Source of the DNA: Kiloniellaceae bacterium
GTDB lineage: Bacteria; Pseudomonadota; Alphaproteobacteria; Kiloniellales; J153
NCBI GenBank assembly: GCA_021776115.1
Contig: JAJFGN010000024.1
Span: 62,001 to 126,000, forward strand
DNA length: 64,000 bases
Direction: 5' to 3'
The notes under the pieces are model-generated. The model was not told the origin of the DNA and ran no database searches. It saw only the letters and a list, made by a program, of their open reading frames with translations. Both the position numbers and the translations under genes were made by a program. Below, piece by piece: positions 8,245 to 16,825 of this stretch; position 1 is the first letter of the stretch; every line of letters begins with the position of its first letter.

Positions 8245-9465
8245 ATGGATCAAGAATTTCACCGCATTAAACGTCTGCCGCCCTATGTTTTCGCCGAGGT
8301 CAACAAGCTGAAAGCCGAGGCGCGGGCGGGCGGCGAGGATATTATCGATTTCGGTATGGGCAATCCGGACCAGCCGCCGCCGCATCACGTGGTTGAAAAG
8401 CTGGCGGAAAGCCTGATGGACCCGCGCATACACCGCTATTCGACCTCGCGCGGCATTCCCGGTTTGCGCAAGGCGAATGCGGCCTACTATGCCCGCCGCT
8501 TCGGCGTCGAGGTCGACCCCGAGCGCGAGACCATCGCGACCATCGGCTCCAAAGAGGGTTTGGCGAACCTGGCTCAGGCGATCACCAGCCCTGGCGACAT
8601 AATCTTGGTGCCAAACCCGAGCTATCCGATCCACGCCTTCGGCTTCATCATCGCGGGCGCCGCAATCCGCAGCCTGCCGACCGGTCCCGAATTCGACTTC
8701 ATGGCTCAGTTGGCGCGCGCGGTGCGCCATTCGGTGCCAAAGCCCGCCGCCCTGGTCCTGAATTATCCATCCAATCCGACCGCGGAAGTGGCCGATCTGG
8801 ATTTTTACGGTCAAGTCGTCGATTTCTGCCGCTATCACGGCATCTATATCATCTCCGATGTGGCTTATGCGGAGGTCTATTTTGACGGCACGCCGCCACC
8901 TTCGATCCTGCAGGTGCCCGGCGCGCGGGACATCGCGGTCGAGTTCTCTTCCCTCAGCAAGACTTACTCTATGCCTGGCTGGCGGGTCGGCTTCTGTACC
9001 GGCAACGCCAAATTGATCGCGGCCCTGTCGCGGGTGAAGTCCTACCTGGATTACGGTATTTTCACGCCGATACAGGTTGCCGCCACGGCCGCGCTCAACG
9101 GTCCGCAGGATTGTGTCGAGGAGATGCGGGTTCGTTATCGCGCGCGCCGCGACGTCTTGGTCAAGGGTCTCAACGCCGCCGGGTGGGCGGTGCCGAGCCC
9201 GACGGCAACCATGTTCGCTTGGGCGCCGCTACCGCCGGCCTACGTCAAGATGGGGTCGCTTGAATTCTCCAAGTTGTTGTTGCGCGAGGCCAAGGTCGCG
9301 GTCTCACCGGGCGTCGGCTTCGGCGAGCACGGCGAGGGCTTCGTGCGCCTTGCATTGGTTGAAAACGAACACCGGATCCGTCAAGCGGTTCGCAATATCA
9401 AGGCGATGCTGCGCGCCAAGCCTGACATCGATGACTTGGCCGCCCCGGGCCGGATGGCTTCGTGA
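8245..9465 (+). CDS. alaC: Class I/II aminotransferase, AlaC type
   Basis: PLP-dependent aminotransferase of fold type I, about 406 residues from ATG 8245 (MDQEFHRIKRLPPYVF). The PLP lysine is K239 in SSLSKTYSMPGW, with NYPSNPTA and the DVAYAEVYF aspartate also present. The sequence fits the AlaC group that makes alanine from pyruvate and glutamate and is often labelled LL-diaminopimelate aminotransferase. Its stop overlaps the GTG start of hom by four bases, so the two are translationally coupled; this gene order is common in alphaproteobacteria. Confidence 0.92.
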   Translation: MDQEFHRIKRLPPYVFAEVNKLKAEARAGGEDIIDFGMGNPDQPPPHHVVEKLAESLMDPRIHRYSTSRGIPGLRKANAAYYARRFGVEVDPERETIATIGSKEGLANLAQAITSPGDIILVPNPSYPIHAFGFIIAGAAIRSLPTGPEFDFMAQLARAVRHSVPKPAALVLNYPSNPTAEVADLDFYGQVVDFCRYHGIYIISDVAYAEVYFDGTPPPSILQVPGARDIAVEFSSLSKTYSMPGWRVGFCTGNAKLIAALSRVKSYLDYGIFTPIQVAATAALNGPQDCVEEMRVRYRARRDVLVKGLNAAGWAVPSPTATMFAWAPLPPAYVKMGSLEFSKLLLREAKVAVSPGVGFGEHGEGFVRLALVENEHRIRQAVRNIKAMLRAKPDIDDLAAPGRMAS

Positions 9466-10754
9466 GCGGCGCGCTGCGGATCGGGATCGCCGGGCTTGGT
9501 ACGGTCGGGGCGGGCGTTCTTCAACTTTTAGAAGCACACGGGGCTTCGATTGCCGCGCGGGCCGGACGGCCCATCGTCGTGTCGGGGGTTTCCGCGCGCG
9601 ACCGGCGCAAGCCGAGGCCGGTTGACGTGTCGGGGCTGCGCTGGTTCGACGATCCCCTCGCCATGGCCCGCGATCCCGAGATCGATGCGGTGCTGGAGCT
9701 GATTGGCGGGTCCGAAGGCGTGGCCAAGGGCGTTGCTGAAGCGGCCATCGGTGCGGGTCGTCATCTCATTACGGCCAACAAGGCGCTGCTCGCCGTTCAT
9801 GGCGTGGCACTTGCCCGGGCCGCCGAGGTTGCCGGCGTGACCATGGCCTACGAGGCGGCGGTCGCCGGCGGTATCCCGATCATCAAGACCCTGCGCGAAG
9901 GCTTGGCGGCGAACCGCATTTCGCGTGTCTACGGGATTTTGAACGGGACCTGTAATTACATCCTGACCAGCATGCGCGATACCGGGCGCGAGTTCGCAGA
10001 AGTGCTCGAAGAGGCGCAACAACTCGGCTATGCGGAAGCGGATCCCAGCTTCGACATCGACGGCGTGGATGCGGCCCACAAGCTGGCCATCCTGACCGCC
10101 GTCGCGTTTGGGTGCGAAGTCGATTTCAAGGGCGTTTACGTTGAGGGTATTCGCGAGATTTCGGCGCTCGACATCGCTTATGCGGATGAATTGGGTTATC
10201 GCATTAAGCTGCTTGGCATCGCGACCCTCGGCGAGGATGGGGTCGAGCAGAGGGTGCATCCCTGCATGGTGCCGCTGGGCACCCCGATAGCGCATGTCGA
10301 CGGGGTGTTTAACGCCGTCGTGGCCGAGGGCGATTTCGTCGGCAGGGTCTTGACCGAGGGGCAGGGAGCCGGAGCGGGACCGACCGCCTCCGCCGTCGTC
10401 GCCGACTTGATAGACGTCGCGCGCGGCATCGCTTTGCCGGCCTTCGCGGTTTCGGCGGCCGAATTACGGCGGCTGCCCGCACTGCCGGCGGAACGGCATG
10501 TGGGGAGCCAGTATATCCGCCTCATGGTTGTCGATCGGCCGGGTGTGATCGCCGATGTTTCGGCGGCGCTGCGCGATTGCGACATCTCCGTCGAAGCCCT
10601 GTTGCAGCGTGCGCGCAGCCCGAACGAGGCCGTACCGGTGGTCATCACCACGCACGAGACGACAGGCGCGGCCATGGACGAGGCGTTGCGCCGGATCGCC
10701 GAGCTGAAGGCGGTGCTAGAACCGCCGCGCCGAATCCGAATTGAGGCGCTATAG
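9462..10754 (+). CDS. hom: Homoserine dehydrogenase
   Basis: Reduces aspartate semialdehyde to homoserine for threonine and methionine synthesis. The 430 residues hold an N-terminal NAD(P)-binding Rossmann segment (GIAGLGTVGAGVLQLL), the catalytic domain with ITANKALLA, YEAAVAGGIPII, LNGTCNYIL and AEADPSFDIDGVDAAHK, and a C-terminal ACT domain (about residues 350-425, RLMVVDRPGVIADVS) for feedback control by threonine. Starts at GTG 9462 overlapping the alaC stop. Confidence 0.97.
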   Translation: MSGALRIGIAGLGTVGAGVLQLLEAHGASIAARAGRPIVVSGVSARDRRKPRPVDVSGLRWFDDPLAMARDPEIDAVLELIGGSEGVAKGVAEAAIGAGRHLITANKALLAVHGVALARAAEVAGVTMAYEAAVAGGIPIIKTLREGLAANRISRVYGILNGTCNYILTSMRDTGREFAEVLEEAQQLGYAEADPSFDIDGVDAAHKLAILTAVAFGCEVDFKGVYVEGIREISALDIAYADELGYRIKLLGIATLGEDGVEQRVHPCMVPLGTPIAHVDGVFNAVVAEGDFVGRVLTEGQGAGAGPTASAVVADLIDVARGIALPAFAVSAAELRRLPALPAERHVGSQYIRLMVVDRPGVIADVSAALRDCDISVEALLQRARSPNEAVPVVITTHETTGAAMDEALRRIAELKAVLEPPRRIRIEAL

Positions 10755-10821
10755 TACGGCAAGTCTGCCCGGGGTCCCGTGGCTAAACAAACAACGAGAA
10801 ACAACTAGGCGCGAGAAACAC

Positions 10822-11808
10822 ATGAGCAAATCACGTGAGATGGACCGCAATCTGGCGTTGGAATCCGTTCGGGTAACGGAGGCAGCCGCGCTAGCCGCGT
10901 CCCGTTTGATGGGGCGGGGCGACGAAAAGGCCGCTGACCAGGCCGCCGTCAACGCAATGCGCGATGCCTTAAATGGCTTGGCGATCTCCGGCACCGTGAT
11001 GATCGGTGAGGGCGAGCGCGACGAGGCGCCGATGCTCTTTATCGGGGAGGAAGTTGGCTCCGGCGGCCCCGCCATCGATATCGCGCTCGATCCGCTTGAG
11101 GGCACGACCATCACGGCGAAGGGCGGCCACAATGCCATGGCGGTGATCGCCATGGCCGAAGAGGGCGGCTTTCTCAACGCACCCGACACTTACATGGATA
11201 AGATCGCGGTCGGCGGCTGCCTGCCGGATGGGGTTGTCGATCTGGATGCTGAGCCCGATGAGAATTTGAAAAACCTGGCCAAGGCCATGGGGAAAGAACT
11301 GTCCGATCTAGTGGTCTGCATTCTCGACCGGCCGCGCCACAGCGAACTCATCGCCAAGGTGCGCGACGCGGGCGCCCGCATCATGATGATCGGGGATGGC
11401 GACGTATCGGGCGTGATGGCGACAAGCCGCCCCGAAAGCGGCGTCGACATATATATGGGGACAGGCGGGGCGCCGGAAGGGGTGCTCGCCGCCGCGGCCT
11501 TGCGCTGTATCGGCGGACAGTTTCAGGGCCGCTTGGTCTTCCGTAATGACGACGAACGAGCCAGGGCCCAGCGCTGCGGGATCACCGACTTCGATCGTAA
11601 GTATGGTTTGCTTGAGCTCGCCAATGGCGATGTCATGTTCGCGGCCACCGGCGTAACCGATGGCAGCATGCTGCGCGGCGTCCGCCGGTATCAGGGCGGC
11701 GCGACCACACATTCGATGGTCATGCGCTCCAAGTCCGGGACCGTGCGCGTAATCGAGGCCTCCCATAATTTCGACCGTAAAACCTGGTGCGCTAGACTCG
11801 GGCTTTAG
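10822..11808 (+). CDS. glpX: Class II fructose-1,6-bisphosphatase
   Basis: Removes the 1-phosphate from fructose-1,6-bisphosphate in gluconeogenesis. 328 residues from ATG 10822. Family landmarks are MIGEGERDEAPML and the metal-site DPLEGTT, followed by KGGHNAMAVIAMAE and the late GGATTHSMVMRS block. Sits between hom and recJ in an order conserved in many alphaproteobacteria; recJ starts 15 bases later, so the genes probably share a transcript. Confidence 0.97.
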   Translation: MSKSREMDRNLALESVRVTEAAALAASRLMGRGDEKAADQAAVNAMRDALNGLAISGTVMIGEGERDEAPMLFIGEEVGSGGPAIDIALDPLEGTTITAKGGHNAMAVIAMAEEGGFLNAPDTYMDKIAVGGCLPDGVVDLDAEPDENLKNLAKAMGKELSDLVVCILDRPRHSELIAKVRDAGARIMMIGDGDVSGVMATSRPESGVDIYMGTGGAPEGVLAAAALRCIGGQFQGRLVFRNDDERARAQRCGITDFDRKYGLLELANGDVMFAATGVTDGSMLRGVRRYQGGATTHSMVMRSKSGTVRVIEASHNFDRKTWCARLGL

Positions 11809-11823
11809 GAGCTTGTCCCAACC

Positions 11824-13659
11824 ATGAGTTTGGCGCCGTCAGTGACGCGCCCGGAGCCGCGTTCTTGCTTCCTGGGTGTTGAGCGGTCCCTGACCGGTAA
11901 GAGGTGGGAGGAGCGGCTCCGCGATCCGCGCCAAGGCTTGGCCTTGGCTCAGCGCCTGGGCGTGCCGGAGATTGTCGGGCGCATCATGGCGGGGCGCGGA
12001 ATTGGGCTGGAAGACGCGCAAGCCTTCCTCGAGCCGAGCCTCCGCGAGGCGCTGCCCGATCCCCTGCGTCTCAAGGACATGTCCAAAGCCATCGAACGCT
12101 TGGTCCACGCAATACGGAACGGCGAAACGATTGCTATCTTTGGCGATTACGACGTGGATGGCGCGACCTCGTCCGCGGTGCTGATTCGGTTTCTGCGCGC
12201 GGCTGGCTGTGTGCCGCAGGTCTATATCCCCGATCGACTTAGCGAGGGCTATGGCCCCAACGCACCGGCCTTGCTGCGGCTGCGCGAGGCGGGCGCCAAG
12301 GTTGTCGTCACCGTCGACTGCGGTATCACCGCTTTCGAACCCCTTGAGGCGGCGGAGCAAGCCGGATTGGACGTGATCGTGATCGATCACCACGCCGCCG
12401 AACCGCGCTTGCCACGCGCGGCCGCCGTGGTGAATCCGAACCGCTTGGATGAAACGCCGGCGCAAGAGGACCGCCACAAGTTGGGCGCCCTGGCCGCCGT
12501 GGGGGTCACCTTCCTGTTGATCGTCGGGCTCAACCGGGCGCTGCGCGAATCGGGATGGTATACCAGCAAGGGCTTGGCCGAGCCGGATCTCATGCGCCTG
12601 CTCGACCTCGTGGCGCTGGGCACCGTGTGCGATGTCGTGCCCCTGGCCGGACTCAACCGTGTGCTGGTGGCGCAGGGCCTTAAGGTCATGGCCCGGCGCG
12701 CCAATCCCGGGCTGACCGCCTTGTGCGACGTGGCCCGGGTCGATGCGCGGCCGGACACCTTTCATGCCGGATTTCTGCTTGGGCCGCGGGTCAACGCGGG
12801 CGGACGCGTGGGCGAGGCCGGATTGGGCGCGCGCTTGTTGTCGAGCGACGATCCGGCGGAGGCGACCCAAATCGCGCGGCAGCTCGACGCCTATAATGAG
12901 GAGCGGCGCGCGATTGAGGCGGGCGTTCTCGATCAGGCCCTGGCCCAGGTCGAAGCCGCCGGCAAAGATATCGGCGGCCTCGTGGTGGCGGTTGGCGAGG
13001 GCTGGCATCCGGGCGTGATCGGGATCGTCGCGAGCCGCCTGAAAGAGCGCACAAATCTGCCGGCTATCGTTATCGCCCTCGATCTCGAGACGGGGATTGG
13101 CAAGGGCTCGGGGCGCTCGGTCCCCGGGGTCGATCTTGGGGCGGCCGTCATTGCCGCGCGTCAGGCCGGATTGCTTATCAACGGCGGCGGTCATCCCATG
13201 GCGGCGGGTTTGAGCGTCGCGGCGTCGAATCTTGAAGCCCTGCGCGCGTTCCTGAGCGAGCGGATCGAAGCGGCCCTAAAGGCTGCCGATTACCGCGCCG
13301 CGCTCGGGTTCGACGGTGCGATCCAGCCCCAAGGGGCCAGTGCCGCCTTGGTGCAGGAGATCGAGCGATGCGCCCCCTTCGGGGCAGGCAATGCGCAGCC
13401 GCGTTTCGGTATTCGCGCTGCGCAGGTCCTGCGGGCCGACATGGTCGGGGACGGTCACGTCCGCTGTTTTCTGGGCGGAACCGGCGGCGGCCGCTTGAAG
13501 GGCATCGCGTTCCGCGCCCTGGATGGGCCCCTGGGCCCGGCACTTCTGAAAACGGCGGGCCGGCCCATTCACCTTGCCGGAAAACTGCGTCTCGACGCTT
13601 GGGCGGGGCGGGATTCGGTCCAATTCATAATCGAAGACGCGGCCCCCGCCAGCAGCTAG
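11824..13659 (+). CDS. recJ: Single-stranded-DNA-specific exonuclease RecJ
   Basis: 5'-3' single-strand exonuclease used in recombination and mismatch repair. The 611-residue protein has the DHH-family motifs in order: GDYDVDGATS near residue 105, VTVDCGI, the DHH signature in VIVIDHHAAEP, and in the DHHA1 domain GGGHPMAAG near residue 455. The C-terminal OB-like domain is complete. The ATG at 11824 follows AGGAGC. Downstream DUF1194 gene begins nine bases after the stop. Confidence 0.97.
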   Translation: MSLAPSVTRPEPRSCFLGVERSLTGKRWEERLRDPRQGLALAQRLGVPEIVGRIMAGRGIGLEDAQAFLEPSLREALPDPLRLKDMSKAIERLVHAIRNGETIAIFGDYDVDGATSSAVLIRFLRAAGCVPQVYIPDRLSEGYGPNAPALLRLREAGAKVVVTVDCGITAFEPLEAAEQAGLDVIVIDHHAAEPRLPRAAAVVNPNRLDETPAQEDRHKLGALAAVGVTFLLIVGLNRALRESGWYTSKGLAEPDLMRLLDLVALGTVCDVVPLAGLNRVLVAQGLKVMARRANPGLTALCDVARVDARPDTFHAGFLLGPRVNAGGRVGEAGLGARLLSSDDPAEATQIARQLDAYNEERRAIEAGVLDQALAQVEAAGKDIGGLVVAVGEGWHPGVIGIVASRLKERTNLPAIVIALDLETGIGKGSGRSVPGVDLGAAVIAARQAGLLINGGGHPMAAGLSVAASNLEALRAFLSERIEAALKAADYRAALGFDGAIQPQGASAALVQEIERCAPFGAGNAQPRFGIRAAQVLRADMVGDGHVRCFLGGTGGGRLKGIAFRALDGPLGPALLKTAGRPIHLAGKLRLDAWAGRDSVQFIIEDAAPASS

Positions 13660-13668
13660 ACTGGGGGC

Positions 13669-14460
13669 ATGGGTCTTGAGCAAAAATCGCGTGGCGACGG
13701 GGCAGCACCGACACGGCGTGCCCTCTGGCGCTGCGTTGCCGGAGCCGCCGCTCTCGGCGGACTCTTGGCCACCTCTCACCCCGCGTCGGCCCTTCCGGAG
13801 GTGGTCGACCTGGAGTTGATCCTGGCGGTCGATGCGTCGTCCAGCGTATCGGCGCAGGAGTTCGACCTCCAGATCAAGGGCTTGGCGGAGGCCTTTCGCA
13901 CCCCGCAGGTCTTAGCGGCGGTCCAGGCGAGCGGCGATCTGGGTATCGCGGTGTCGCTCGTCCAGTGGTCGGACAACCGCAAGCAAACCACCGCGGTGGA
14001 CTGGTCGGTCGTGCGCGACGAGACCAGCGCCCTTGCCCTGGCCGACGCAATCGAGGCGACGCCGCGATATCTGGTCGGCGGCGGGACCGCCATTGGCGGG
14101 GCGATCAAATACGCCGTACGCCAATTTGAAAACAACGGTTTCGAAGGCCGGCGCCAGGTCATCGATGTGTCCGGAGACGGCCGCACCAATCAAGGTTCGC
14201 GGCCCAGCGATCAGCGCGATAAGGCGGTCGAGTTGGGTATCACGATTAACGGCCTGGCGATCCTCAATGAGGATCCGACCATCGACAATTACTACTACAG
14301 AAACGTGATCGGCGGGACCGGGGCCTTTGTCCTAACCGCGAACGACTATGAGTCCTATGCCCTGGCAATTCTCTCAAAGCTCATTCGAGAGATCGCCGCC
14401 GTGCCCATTGCCACCCTCCCGGATATATTCGACCCTTCGCTGGCGGCGGCGGTTCCCTGA
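13669..14460 (+). CDS. DUF1194 exported protein with VWA fold
   Basis: 263 residues. After a basic start comes a hydrophobic stretch ending HPASALP, a plausible signal peptide. The mature part resembles a von Willebrand factor A domain: LILAVDASSSVS carries the D-x-S-x-S metal-binding (MIDAS) motif, GGGTAIGGAI supplies the second loop Thr and DVSGDGRTN the third Asp. DUF1194 proteins are common in alphaproteobacteria; their function is unknown. Start ATG 13669 lies just after recJ, so expression may be linked. Confidence 0.9.
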   Translation: MGLEQKSRGDGAAPTRRALWRCVAGAAALGGLLATSHPASALPEVVDLELILAVDASSSVSAQEFDLQIKGLAEAFRTPQVLAAVQASGDLGIAVSLVQWSDNRKQTTAVDWSVVRDETSALALADAIEATPRYLVGGGTAIGGAIKYAVRQFENNGFEGRRQVIDVSGDGRTNQGSRPSDQRDKAVELGITINGLAILNEDPTIDNYYYRNVIGGTGAFVLTANDYESYALAILSKLIREIAAVPIATLPDIFDPSLAAAVP

Positions 14461-14531
14461 TGCTTGGGCGCTGGCCTGGCGGTTCGCAGGGCTTGAATCC
14501 GGGCCCAGGAACCGCTACACCCACGCGCGCC

Positions 14532-14607
14532 GACCCCATCGTCTAGAGGCCTAGGACACCGCCCTTTCAAGGCGGCAACACGGGTTCGAATCCCGTTGGG
14601 GTCGCCA
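14532..14607 (+). tRNA. tRNA-Glu (anticodon TTC)
   Basis: Full cloverleaf: acceptor GACCCCA (14532-14538) pairs with TGGGGTC (14597-14603); anticodon stem CCGCC/GGCGG encloses CTTTCAA, giving anticodon TTC; T-arm GGGTTCGAATCCC is standard; CCA is encoded (14605-14607). A short GC stem 14613-14620/14643-14650 follows but has a long loop and no U-tract. Confidence 0.97.
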
Positions 14608-14679
14608 TCGGCGCCGCCGGATCGGGCCAAGCGTAGTTAACCCCGGCGGCTGCCAGCTCTCATAATGCGAGGAACTCAC

Positions 14680-15018
14680 GTGGCTGACGAGCGCCTGCCG
14701 ACCGACGTATGGGTCATGGCGCATGTCCGTCGGTGCAACGACAACGGCATTCCGGCCATGGTCGTGCGCAAGGGTGAGGCCAGGGGCGGAACTCTTCTGC
14801 TTAAGATCAATCGGCTGGCGGAGGGGTGCCGGGTCTTGTCCCAGGCGCGCGATCTCGACGGCAGTTTGGGCTGGTTGGTCGCCTTTAAGGGTGCGCTGGT
14901 CTCCGAGGCCGAGGCCGATGACTACCTCGCCCGCGCGGCGGCGCGCGACCCGGATATTTGGATTGTCGAGATCGAAGACCGGACCGGACACAACCCCTTC
15001 GATGGGAATATATTTTAG
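14680..15018 (+). CDS. DUF1491 family protein
   Basis: About 112 residues, beginning MADERLPTDVWVMAHVRRCN, the typical opening of the alphaproteobacterial DUF1491 family, and ending with DIWIVEIEDRTGHNPFDG, also conserved. The GTG at 14680 is preferred to an ATG at 14665 because AGGA sits six bases before it and family members start at this point. No signal peptide; probably cytoplasmic. Function unknown. Confidence 0.88.
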   Translation: MADERLPTDVWVMAHVRRCNDNGIPAMVVRKGEARGGTLLLKINRLAEGCRVLSQARDLDGSLGWLVAFKGALVSEAEADDYLARAAARDPDIWIVEIEDRTGHNPFDGNIF

Positions 15019-15131
15019 CCCGAATTTTTCGTTCCGGTGACGAACCGTGCGGTGTCGTTTCGCAGGCAGCGCAGGAAGCAACGCGTCTCCGAGAGGCGCG
15101 AGTCGAAAGTTTTCTTGCGACCAAGACCCGA

Positions 15132-15392
15132 TCAGTCGAGACGAACGTGTTTCTTCCCGGCCCAGTTTTCCAGCTTGCCATTTTCCAGCAGGCTTTTGCA
15201 GGCGGTTTCTAGATCGCGCTTGCTGTGACCTAGAGCTTCCCAGGCTTCTTCGATCGCGACCATGGCTGCATTGGCGATTTGCGCCAGCTTATCTTCCGAG
15301 AAAAGCTCGGGCATATCTCGGATAGTCTCGGCATCGTGCCATGCGGCGACCAGGCGCTTCAGGATCGGGTCCAGGGCTTCTTTGGCGACCAT
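15132..15392 (-). CDS. Hypothetical small helical protein
   Basis: 86 residues, no recognised family. Alternating charged and Leu/Ala residues (LVAAWHDAETIRDMPELFSEDKL...) suggest an all-helical soluble protein with no signal or membrane segment. ATG at 15392 is preceded by AGAAGGA at a good distance, and composition matches neighbouring genes, so it looks real. Its ribosome-site region is tandemly duplicated (15400-15437). Neighbours on both sides run the other way, so it is probably monocistronic. Confidence 0.6.
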   Translation of the reverse strand: MVAKEALDPILKRLVAAWHDAETIRDMPELFSEDKLAQIANAAMVAIEEAWEALGHSKRDLETACKSLLENGKLENWAGKKHVRLD

Positions 15393-15399
15393 GATCCAT

Positions 15400-15437
15400 C
15401 CTTCTCTCAGACAACGTCATACCTTCTCTCAGGCAAC
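15400..15437. repeat. Tandem 16-bp repeat covering a ribosome binding site
   Basis: CCTTCTCTCAGACAAC at 15400-15415 recurs at 15422-15437 with one mismatch (G for A), a 22-base period. Read on the minus strand each copy carries AGAGAAGG; the one nearer the 86-residue gene is its ribosome site, while the distal copy has no matching gene. Confidence 0.7.
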
Positions 15438-15586
15438 ATTGAATAGGATAACGCAAAATTGTGTCGGACCGAAGGCCTTAGCGCACCGCTATGAATTGAC
15501 CGCGGCGCGACATCGCTGCACGCTAGCAGCGCCTGGTTTCCCAGGCCATCTTCAATGACACTGCAAAAAAAATTTGGGAGCGGTTA

Positions 15587-16234
15587 ATGTCGGGTTTGTT
15601 AGGGTCGGCGGCCAGGATGGGCCGGACGATTGGGGTTACTTTTCTTTTCATCCTTACGATCTTAGCCGGATCGAGCACTGCCGTGCCTGCGGCACAAGGG
15701 CCGGCCGATGCCGGCGCCTTTCTCTCCGATCTCAGCCAACGGGCCATAGCTCAACTAAGTGAGCCAGGATTGTCCAAGGAGGAGAAACAGCGACGGTTCC
15801 GGGATTTTCTCAACCAGGGATTCGACGTCGAGGCGATCGCGCGATTCGTTCTTGGCCGATATTGGCGCGCCGCGAAGGAGCCCGAGCGTCAGGAGTTCCT
15901 TAGAGTATTCGAAGATTCCATGGTTTTTCGCTTTCTGCCTATCTTGGGGGATTACACCGGGGACGTCTTGCAGGTCAGGAACGTCCGGCCGTTTGGAAAG
16001 ACGCCCGACCTATTCAACGTCGAATCCGAGCTGCTGCGTGAGGAAGGGCCGCCCCTGCAGGTAAGTTGGCGCGTTCACAAGGGGACCAATGGATACCGGG
16101 TTCTGGATATTCTGGCCGAGGGTGTCAGCGTGGCGGTCACGCTGCGCTCGGAATATGGGTCGGTCCTAAAGCAAAACGGCGGGAATGTGTCTGCTTTGAA
16201 CAAGACCCTGCGCGACAAAATTACCGGCCTATAG
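15587..16234 (+). CDS. mlaC: MlaC/Ttg2D-like phospholipid-binding periplasmic protein
   Basis: 215 residues, with a signal peptide (hydrophobic core VTFLFILTILAGSSTAVPAA). The mature part matches the Tol-Tol-Ttg2/MlaC fold: FLNQGFDVEAIARFVLGRYWR near residue 80, FLRVFEDSMVFRF and the VSWRVHKGTNGYRVLDILAEGVSVAVTLRSEY stretch. Such proteins ferry phospholipids between the outer-membrane MlaA and the inner-membrane MlaFED complex. Here it stands alone, about 29 kb from the MlaE/F/D genes at 45-48 kb, so it may serve them or another (for example hopanoid-linked) system. Confidence 0.9.
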   Translation: MSGLLGSAARMGRTIGVTFLFILTILAGSSTAVPAAQGPADAGAFLSDLSQRAIAQLSEPGLSKEEKQRRFRDFLNQGFDVEAIARFVLGRYWRAAKEPERQEFLRVFEDSMVFRFLPILGDYTGDVLQVRNVRPFGKTPDLFNVESELLREEGPPLQVSWRVHKGTNGYRVLDILAEGVSVAVTLRSEYGSVLKQNGGNVSALNKTLRDKITGL

Positions 16235-16527
16235 CCCTAAAATAGACCTGGAGGAGGGTGCCGCAGGTTGTGGAGCTCGCGGCTAAGCAGGAGCGCACGG
16301 GAGCGGGCGTTTTGCTCGCGCCTAACACGGTGTCCGGATATATTGCCCTAATATTTTATGGCAGTCAGAAATTTTTTGCAAAACTAGGCTATAAAGTCCT
16401 AGAAATTAGGTGAATAAACGCCTATATCTGAGATATATACTTTAATGTATAAAATACTATATATTTTATACTTGAAAACATGTAAGGGAGAAAATATACT
16501 AAGATAAATACACGGAGGAGAATCGCC
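16235..16527. other. AT-rich spacer with three perfect palindromes
   Basis: The second half (about 16330-16510) is strikingly AT-rich against GC-rich neighbours. It holds three dyads: CCTA-GAAAT-TAGG (16398-16410), TATATCT-G-AGATATA (16423-16437), and GTATAAAATA-CTATA-TATTTTATAC (16447-16471, 10-bp perfect arms). These lie just before the ribosome site (GGAGGAG) of the 98-residue gene. They could be operators or promoter DNA; no coding sequence is visible. Confidence 0.6.
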
Positions 16528-16824
16528 ATGACGAAGAATATCGAAATCGGCGCTTGTTATTGCGATAGCACAGTCTTTTGGAGCCAGTGGCGGGTCGATC
16601 GCCTATTTGCGAATTTCCTAGGGATACCTCATGCGATTGTCGTCAGCCTGTCCGATCCAACGGTAAGCCGGACGATCGCCTGCCAGACCTTGAGCGACAA
16701 ACGGCGATACTACAGGGTTGAAAGCGATGAGGCGCTGCCAAGGGTTCCGGCTCACGTAATGAGCTTGGCTGCTTCTGGGGAAGCTGTTCCGCAAGACCTG
16801 GGTCAGTTAGGCGTCACAGCCTGA
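16528..16824 (+). CDS. Orphan 98-residue protein
   Basis: No family recognised. The ATG at 16528 has a strong ribosome site, GGAGGAG, eight bases upstream, and the reading frame has normal amino-acid composition (MTKNIEIGACYCDSTVFWSQ at the start), so it is probably real. It has no signal peptide or membrane helix; two Cys near the start (C9, C11) might bind metal or form a disulfide. Upstream DNA is AT-rich and palindromic, suggesting tight regulation or horizontal origin. It ends one base before the convergent hydrolase gene stop. Confidence 0.6.
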   Translation: MTKNIEIGACYCDSTVFWSQWRVDRLFANFLGIPHAIVVSLSDPTVSRTIACQTLSDKRRYYRVESDEALPRVPAHVMSLAASGEAVPQDLGQLGVTA

Positions 16825-16825
16825 A

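Noticed and set aside
16351-16376. TGGCAG ... TTGC as a second sigma-54 promoter
   Set aside because: Sixteen bases separate GG and GC instead of ten, so it cannot be a -24/-12 promoter.
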